Shown: piece after piece, positions 5,915 through 6,260 of the stretch | Layout of the letters: every line of letters starts with the position of its first letter | Position numbering within the stretch: position 1 is the stretch's first letter | Assembly (NCBI GenBank): GCA_938018045.1 | Contig: CALIIP010000053.1 | Coordinates: 1-6,260, forward strand | Source of the DNA: an uncultured Flavobacteriaceae bacterium | GTDB taxonomy: Bacteria; Bacteroidota; Bacteroidia; Flavobacteriales; Flavobacteriaceae | Reading direction: 5' to 3' | DNA length: 6,260 nt | The notes under the pieces: model-generated | Database searches by the model: none | What the model was told of the DNA's origin: nothing | What the model saw: the letters and a program-made list of their open reading frames with translations, nothing else | Program-made: the position numbers and the translations under genes

Positions 5915-6260
5915 TTAAGATTTAGACGCAATATACTCATCTACAAAGTCTTCCAAAACATTTAAAGGAATTGCTCCGTGAGAAATAACTACTTCGTGGA
6001 ATTCACGAATATCAAATTTATCACCCAAAGCATCTTTTGCTTTTTTACGCAATTCTAAAATCTTCAACATCCCAATCTTATAGGCTGTTGCTTGACTTGG
6101 CATTACAATGTGTCTCTCGACCATTTTAACTGCGTCTAACTCAGCATTAGGCGTATTGTCGGTATAATATTTAATTCCTTCTTCACGCGTCCATTTCTTC
6201 GTGTGAATTCCTGTATCTACAACCAAACGACATGCTCTCCATAATTCCATCGCTAAACGA
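5915..6260 (-). CDS. DUF885-family protein, C-terminal part (5' end cut off by the window)
   Basis: The frame is open to the window edge, with an in-frame RLA before the first visible Met, so the true start lies outside the window. The 114 visible residues match the end of the DUF885 family (PF05960). They include ELWRACRLVVDTGIH, a short loop with W and the EEGIKYYTDNT helix, then ERHIVMPSQATAYKIGML, LRKKAKDALGDKFDIREFHEVV and GAIPLNVLEDFV near the end. Members are large proteins of about 550-600 residues, often secreted or lipid-anchored. They are thought to be zinc-peptidase-like, with an HExxH-type segment that would lie upstream, out of view. The function is not established. The gene belongs to the ordinary chromosome and ends at a strong terminator, so it is not part of the accessory block. 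Confidence 0.85.
   Translation of the reverse strand, partial: RLAMELWRACRLVVDTGIHTKKWTREEGIKYYTDNTPNAELDAVKMVERHIVMPSQATAYKIGMLKILELRKKAKDALGDKFDIREFHEVVISHGAIPLNVLEDFVDEYIASKS

Overview
The window is AT-rich DNA, most likely from a marine-type member of the Flavobacteriaceae or a near relative (Bacteroidota). The indications are low GC, no clear Shine-Dalgarno sequences before the genes, a lipoprotein cyclophilin with an Asn before the lipobox Cys, and a ~620-residue PLP transferase and DUF885 protein that look typical of that group. The genus cannot be named from the sequence alone. Every gene lies on the minus strand, so transcription runs from high to low coordinates.

Reading in the direction of transcription, the window opens with the C-terminal 114 residues of a DUF885-family protein (5915-6260), followed by a strong intrinsic terminator (5865-5892). 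A 240-base gene-free stretch with several small hairpins comes next. It is followed by two accessory genes. The first (4178-5623) is a RecF/OLD-like AAA ATPase whose C-terminal tail carries an R-H-x-x-x-H motif like that of HEPN ribonucleases, so it is a candidate phage-defence or abortive-infection protein. The second (3159-4019) is a 286-residue protein I do not recognise.

Each accessory gene is followed by a copy of the same intergenic repeat. The copy after the ATPase gene (4041-4166) is a long imperfect palindrome. The copy after the unknown gene (3111-3170) is shorter, and its outer end supplies that gene's stop codon. The pattern 'one gene plus one trailing structured repeat', twice in a row, resembles gene cassettes with attC-type sites. 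No integrase is visible and the canonical R-box sequences are not clear, so this is a hypothesis.

After the cassette-like block, ordinary chromosomal genes resume. A PLP-dependent Cys/Met-metabolism-type transferase (1183-3042) and a GNAT acetyltransferase (657-1181) are separated by one base and must be an operon. A hairpin over the GNAT stop codon may terminate it. The last gene (1-596, truncated by the window edge) is a lipoprotein cyclophilin-type peptidyl-prolyl isomerase.

The points most worth following up are the repeat/cassette architecture, the ATPase-HEPN-like protein, and an apparently degenerate second copy of the PLP-transferase fold in the N-terminal third of the PLP enzyme.
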